From the NCBI RefSeq assembly GCF_030766725.1, contig NZ_JARQWR010000003.1, positions 186,001-250,000 on the forward strand: 64,000 nucleotides of DNA, in the 5' to 3' direction. The notes under the pieces are model-generated. The model was not told the origin of the DNA. It did no database searches and saw only the letters and a program-made list of their open reading frames with translations. The translations under genes and the position numbers were made by a program. This document shows, piece by piece, positions 60,921 to 64,000 of the stretch (positions within the stretch are counted from its first letter, which is position 1; every line of letters starts with the position of its first letter). The DNA is from Flavobacterium aerium (GTDB lineage Bacteria; Bacteroidota; Bacteroidia; Flavobacteriales; Flavobacteriaceae).

Positions 60921-61202
60921 ATGCTACCCGATACCTCAAAAAAGACCGCTATTGCAGAGATACGATACGTCAAAAAAGTAACCATAGGAACTGTCAATCC
61001 AAGCGCTCCTTTTTCTGAGGACAAACGTGAAGAGCAGTTGGCGTTTCTTAATAAATGCCTATCACAACATCCTAAAGGAACCATCATCGGTAAAGATATA
61101 TCGATTGGGACTTTCATGATGGGTGAACACGAACTGAATATGCAAAGCACTACCTATCATATTGGCTTCACTAGAAAGCCTTATTGGATGGGTGAAAAAT
61201 AA
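60921..61202 (+). CDS. 93-residue protein of unknown function
   Basis: No signal peptide; contains NKCLSQHPKGTIIGKDISIG and FMMGEHELNMQST. It sits between two DUF2589-type genes with short gaps (32 and 21 bases), so it belongs to the same operon. No family recognised; probably an accessory protein of the DUF2589 pair. Confidence 0.65.
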   Translation: MLPDTSKKTAIAEIRYVKKVTIGTVNPSAPFSEDKREEQLAFLNKCLSQHPKGTIIGKDISIGTFMMGEHELNMQSTTYHIGFTRKPYWMGEK

Positions 61203-61223
61203 AAAACTTTAAAAACTAATATC

Positions 61224-61682
61224 ATGTCACAACAACGATTTGACCATTTATTACAAGCTATTCACAATGCTGTACTTCGTGCCCAAGAACTTACGGAAGA
61301 ACAACACATTCAGCAAATAGCAAAATATTTTGATGAAGATGGGAAACCAATTATTCAGGAACTACAGGTCCCAACACTAGATCCTGATGATGATCCGGAA
61401 AATATGACAATTCTTAGAGTTCCACTTTTGAGTTTGCTTCCGCCTTCTGCTATAAAAATCAAAGAATTGAAGTTGAACTTTAAAGTAGCACTTGGTAAAA
61501 TTAAACTAGAACAGTCGAATAGCAAGAATAATGGCCCAAGTCTAGACATTGATATGGGTGGTGGTGGTGGAATTTTCGGAAAAAAACAAGCTACTGCAAA
61601 AATTGAAATCATTTTTGAATCTGGTGATCCTTCCGAATCTTTCCTAAGAATCAATGATTATTTAGTAAAAAGTGTAGTGTAA
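61224..61682 (+). CDS. Second DUF2589-type protein, 152 residues
   Basis: Shares the layout of the first: a helical start (DHLLQAIHNAVLRAQELTEE), the segment ILRVPLLSLLPPSAIKIKEL corresponding to MLAIVPIPNLQV, then FKVALGKIKLEQ and a Gly-run (GGGGGIFGKKQATAKIEIIF). No signal peptide. Two members in one operon suggest a heteromer. Function unknown. Confidence 0.7.
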   Translation: MSQQRFDHLLQAIHNAVLRAQELTEEQHIQQIAKYFDEDGKPIIQELQVPTLDPDDDPENMTILRVPLLSLLPPSAIKIKELKLNFKVALGKIKLEQSNSKNNGPSLDIDMGGGGGIFGKKQATAKIEIIFESGDPSESFLRINDYLVKSVV

Positions 61683-61720
61683 TCCACTACATCAGTATTA
61701 ACCTTTTAAATAAATACACA

Positions 61721-62110
61721 ATGGCACTAACTTTTAAAAAAGGCTGGAACACAGCCAAGCCAGGTTATGAAAAAAAGTATGGTCAGTACCAAGCTTTTTT
61801 GGACACCTTGACAGAAACATCAATTATCAATGCTTTTAAGAACGCCCGAAATCACTTTTCAGATCATTGGGTATTAGAATTCATTGATATTGCTACAAGC
61901 AGTAGCAGAACAGAACGTGTTACCATAGAACAGGGAACACACCAACCAGAAGATACCCGTGGCGGTGGATTCTGCTTACATTTCACTGGACGTGACAATT
62001 ATAACTATGCTTTCCATTTCTACATCATTCAAAATTTAGATGGAACACCAAAGATTATGGAAATAAGCTACCGTGAAAACAATCAGACTGTGAGTGATTA
62101 TAGATCATAA
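61721..62110 (+). CDS. 129-residue protein of unknown function
   Basis: No signal peptide. Segments such as FIDIATSSSRTERVTIEQGT and GGGFCLHFTGRDNYNYAFHF look like a small beta fold. In operon order between DUF2589 protein 2 (38 bases) and a 68-residue protein (111 bases). No family recognised. Confidence 0.65.
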   Translation: MALTFKKGWNTAKPGYEKKYGQYQAFLDTLTETSIINAFKNARNHFSDHWVLEFIDIATSSSRTERVTIEQGTHQPEDTRGGGFCLHFTGRDNYNYAFHFYIIQNLDGTPKIMEISYRENNQTVSDYRS

Positions 62111-62221
62111 TTGCTAGAGATTAACCCTTTTTAACCCTTAAAAACTCTTTGTGAGTTCCTCAAAAATCATCCGGATGTGTAGAGGTTATCATTCTAATGT
62201 TTCATATAAAATTATTATATC

Positions 62222-62428
62222 ATGGGAAGTTTAATCACTGTAAAAGGAAGACAACAACAGGCTTTTTATGTAACCAAAATCAATAAACTAGCCTTGGATG
62301 ATGAATTATGCATCTGTGCATTAGCCGATTTTTCACTCAAGAAAGGGATTCCTTATCCTGTTTGTGAAATTCAGCATAAAGTTGACATTACTCGAATCAA
62401 TGCTATTAATCTTGATGAATTAGCATAG
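62222..62428 (+). CDS. 68-residue protein of unknown function
   Basis: Short protein with LALDDELCICALADFSLKKG in its middle and VCEIQHKVDITRINAINLDE at its end. No signal peptide. The 111-base gap before it is the longest inside the cluster, and the TolC gene follows by 35 bases. Confidence 0.55.
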   Translation: MGSLITVKGRQQQAFYVTKINKLALDDELCICALADFSLKKGIPYPVCEIQHKVDITRINAINLDELA

Positions 62429-62463
62429 TATAACTACCACTCCAATCTATTAAAATCTCGATC

Positions 62464-63714
62464 ATGAAAACACGTGTTGTATTAATCAGTATAGGCTTCT
62501 TATGCTCTATTCCGAACGTAATAAGTCAGAACATTTGGTCCTTAAAAGAATGTATTACCTATGGTAGAGCACATAGTTTTGATGCGGAAGAAATTGCTGT
62601 ACTAAATACCACATATAAAGAAGACAAAAAAGCAATTCACGCCTCATACATGCCGCAATACAAGGCTACATTAAATCCATCGTATACAGCCGATTACAAT
62701 TACAAGTCGTTACTACAAACAAGTTTAGGTCTTGAAATTAATACGATTATTTCTGCCGGTTCCAAAAAGAAATATGAATTACAAAAAGCCGATTTAATCA
62801 TTACGCAAAGTGAATATGCAATTGCTACTGCACAAAATAATGTAGAAGAACAAATATTATATGCCTATACCAATGTGCTTCTTGCAAAAGAACAGTATGC
62901 TATTTTATTGGATTTTTACAATCGACTACTCCTACTCTTGGATACACCTACTCTTAATGAAAATGATAATGTATCACTCCGAGATGATGTATTCTTCAAT
63001 GCCTTATTGGAGCAAGATGGACAAGAATTGTTATCCTTAAAACAGCAATATGAAATTGCTTTAGTACGATTACAACAAACCATGAATCTACCTTTTGATC
63101 CATTATTTGAAGTGGACGAAATTCCAGAATTTATGGTGTCCTACCCTACTTTGGAGGATGCTTTTCCTAAAGCAACAATAGCCGATCCATCCATCAGTAG
63201 TCGATTATTTGATCAGATGATTGCTCAAAAAGATATTGCTATTGCAAAAAGTAATCTTTATCCCGCTATTGATTTTCAGTATACACCCTATCATACCTGG
63301 AATAGTTTACCAAATCAACCCGATATACAGCATTACTTCGGAATCCGAATTGCCATTCCTATTCTGAATCTTAAAAGCCAGAAAGCAAACATCCAACGGG
63401 CTACTATTAATCTGCATTTACAAGAAACTATACTCGATAATCAGAAGGAGAAATTATACAATACAGTCAATCTAATTCTCCAGAATTTAAAGAATAGGCA
63501 AGCTCTTTTTATTCAATCGGCACAATCCTATAACAAAACAGAAGAATTATTTAGTGATACCGAAGAACGATTTTTATTACAGGCTGTTTCCTATGAAGAC
63601 TATATGGCTACGCGCAGTTGGGATAAAGAAAATGCTTTGAAATTAATCGCCTTAAAATACGAAGTCATCACACTGGCAAAACTGCTGGATTTCTATACAG
63701 GTGTAACCCTTTAA
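62464..63714 (+). CDS. TolC family outer-membrane protein, second in window
   Basis: 416 residues with a signal peptide (to about residue 21, NVISQ). Typical start NIWSLKECITYGRAHSFDAE and end LKYEVITLAKLLDFYTGVTL. Unlike the first TolC it is not beside an RND pump here. It follows the DUF2589 operon and precedes a truncated gene, so a type I-like exporter is possible if HlyD and ABC genes lie beyond the edge. It could also serve a different pump. Confidence 0.88.
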   Translation: MKTRVVLISIGFLCSIPNVISQNIWSLKECITYGRAHSFDAEEIAVLNTTYKEDKKAIHASYMPQYKATLNPSYTADYNYKSLLQTSLGLEINTIISAGSKKKYELQKADLIITQSEYAIATAQNNVEEQILYAYTNVLLAKEQYAILLDFYNRLLLLLDTPTLNENDNVSLRDDVFFNALLEQDGQELLSLKQQYEIALVRLQQTMNLPFDPLFEVDEIPEFMVSYPTLEDAFPKATIADPSISSRLFDQMIAQKDIAIAKSNLYPAIDFQYTPYHTWNSLPNQPDIQHYFGIRIAIPILNLKSQKANIQRATINLHLQETILDNQKEKLYNTVNLILQNLKNRQALFIQSAQSYNKTEELFSDTEERFLLQAVSYEDYMATRSWDKENALKLIALKYEVITLAKLLDFYTGVTL

Positions 63715-63748
63715 TTTTTGCTTTTTCACTCACTTAATACAAAATATC

Positions 63749-64000
63749 ATGAATGCAATTTATGAAAAGATTAAAAATCGATCAGCTTATGCGATTGAGA
63801 CATCCGAAGAAGTCTATGAAGAACAAGATGCTGTACCCAAAATAATGGTCGCACATTCCTCTTCTAAGCCAACTGATTATGACGCTGAGTTTCAGGAAAA
63901 TTTAAACATTGATATCGAACAGATGTTACACTATTGCCTGCAAAAAGGAAAAAAAATAACCGCAGAAATTGGAGCATTACTCAATAGTAGTACACTTTCT
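63749..64000 (+). CDS. Unknown protein, N-terminal 84 residues (cut by window edge)
   Basis: ATG 63749, open to the right edge. Begins MNAIYEKIKNRSAYAIETSE, polar, with LNIDIEQMLHYCLQKGKKIT at about 55-74. No signal peptide or transmembrane segment in the visible part. It follows the second TolC by 34 bases and is probably in the same operon. Too short to identify. Confidence 0.6.
   Translation, partial: MNAIYEKIKNRSAYAIETSEEVYEEQDAVPKIMVAHSSSKPTDYDAEFQENLNIDIEQMLHYCLQKGKKITAEIGALLNSSTLS

Overview
The window is low-GC bacterial DNA with the hallmarks of the phylum Bacteroidota. Several promoters carry the TAnnTTTG -7 box, Shine-Dalgarno sequences are scarce, and families typical of the phylum are present (HYC_CC_PP, DUF4468, TPR histidine kinases with LytTR regulators, EamA and AI-2E transporters, an AadS-like nucleotidyltransferase). 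A Flavobacteriales-like host fits best; genus cannot be decided from the sequence alone. I see no tRNA, rRNA, CRISPR array or intact insertion sequence.

Layout. 0-7 kb: start of a FAD oxidoreductase, then a tripartite RND efflux operon bracketed by two small Cys/Met-rich proteins; its TolC gene has a premature stop. 7-13.4 kb: AadS-like enzyme, WG-repeat protein, a small detoxification-like operon (two VOC proteins, alpha/beta hydrolase, SRPBCC) divergent from a GlxA-type regulator, and a DsbA/FrnE-like protein behind a strong inverted-repeat operator. 13.5-20.5 kb: Na+/H+ antiporter, DUF4468 protein, a membrane cytochrome pair, each subunit ending in a cytochrome c domain, followed by an otherwise easily missed 54-residue membrane protein, an AraC regulator, and an SCO protein coupled to a small Cys-motif protein.

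20.8-45.3 kb is the most unusual part: one minus-strand run of very large proteins without signal peptides (700, 1238, 2033 and about 1969 residues). A five-copy array of YD-repeat lipoproteins with a period of exactly 1096 bp interrupts it, and a signal-less amidase with two SH3b domains ends it. PG-binding and LysM modules in the 1238-residue protein and the amidase point to the cell wall. I infer an envelope-targeted or antagonistic system, but no secretion machinery is in the window and most domains are unrecognised.

45.7-56.3 kb: GNAT acetyltransferase, AI-2E transporter, then an EamA exporter and a DAACS symporter behind two consecutive short Cys/Met leader peptides, each followed by an intrinsic terminator (tandem attenuator). 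Then an orphan TPR histidine kinase, a small lipoprotein, LysR regulator, thiolase and an atypical SDR. 56.3-64 kb: a TPR histidine kinase and LytTR regulator operon, with the kinase signal peptide out of frame at a nine-T tract. Opposite it run a YkuD-like protein, two DUF2589-type proteins, small unknown proteins, a second TolC and a truncated gene. The divergent promoter region holds two 9-bp direct repeats at a 21-bp period, the spacing known for LytTR regulators, so the two-component system may control both arms.
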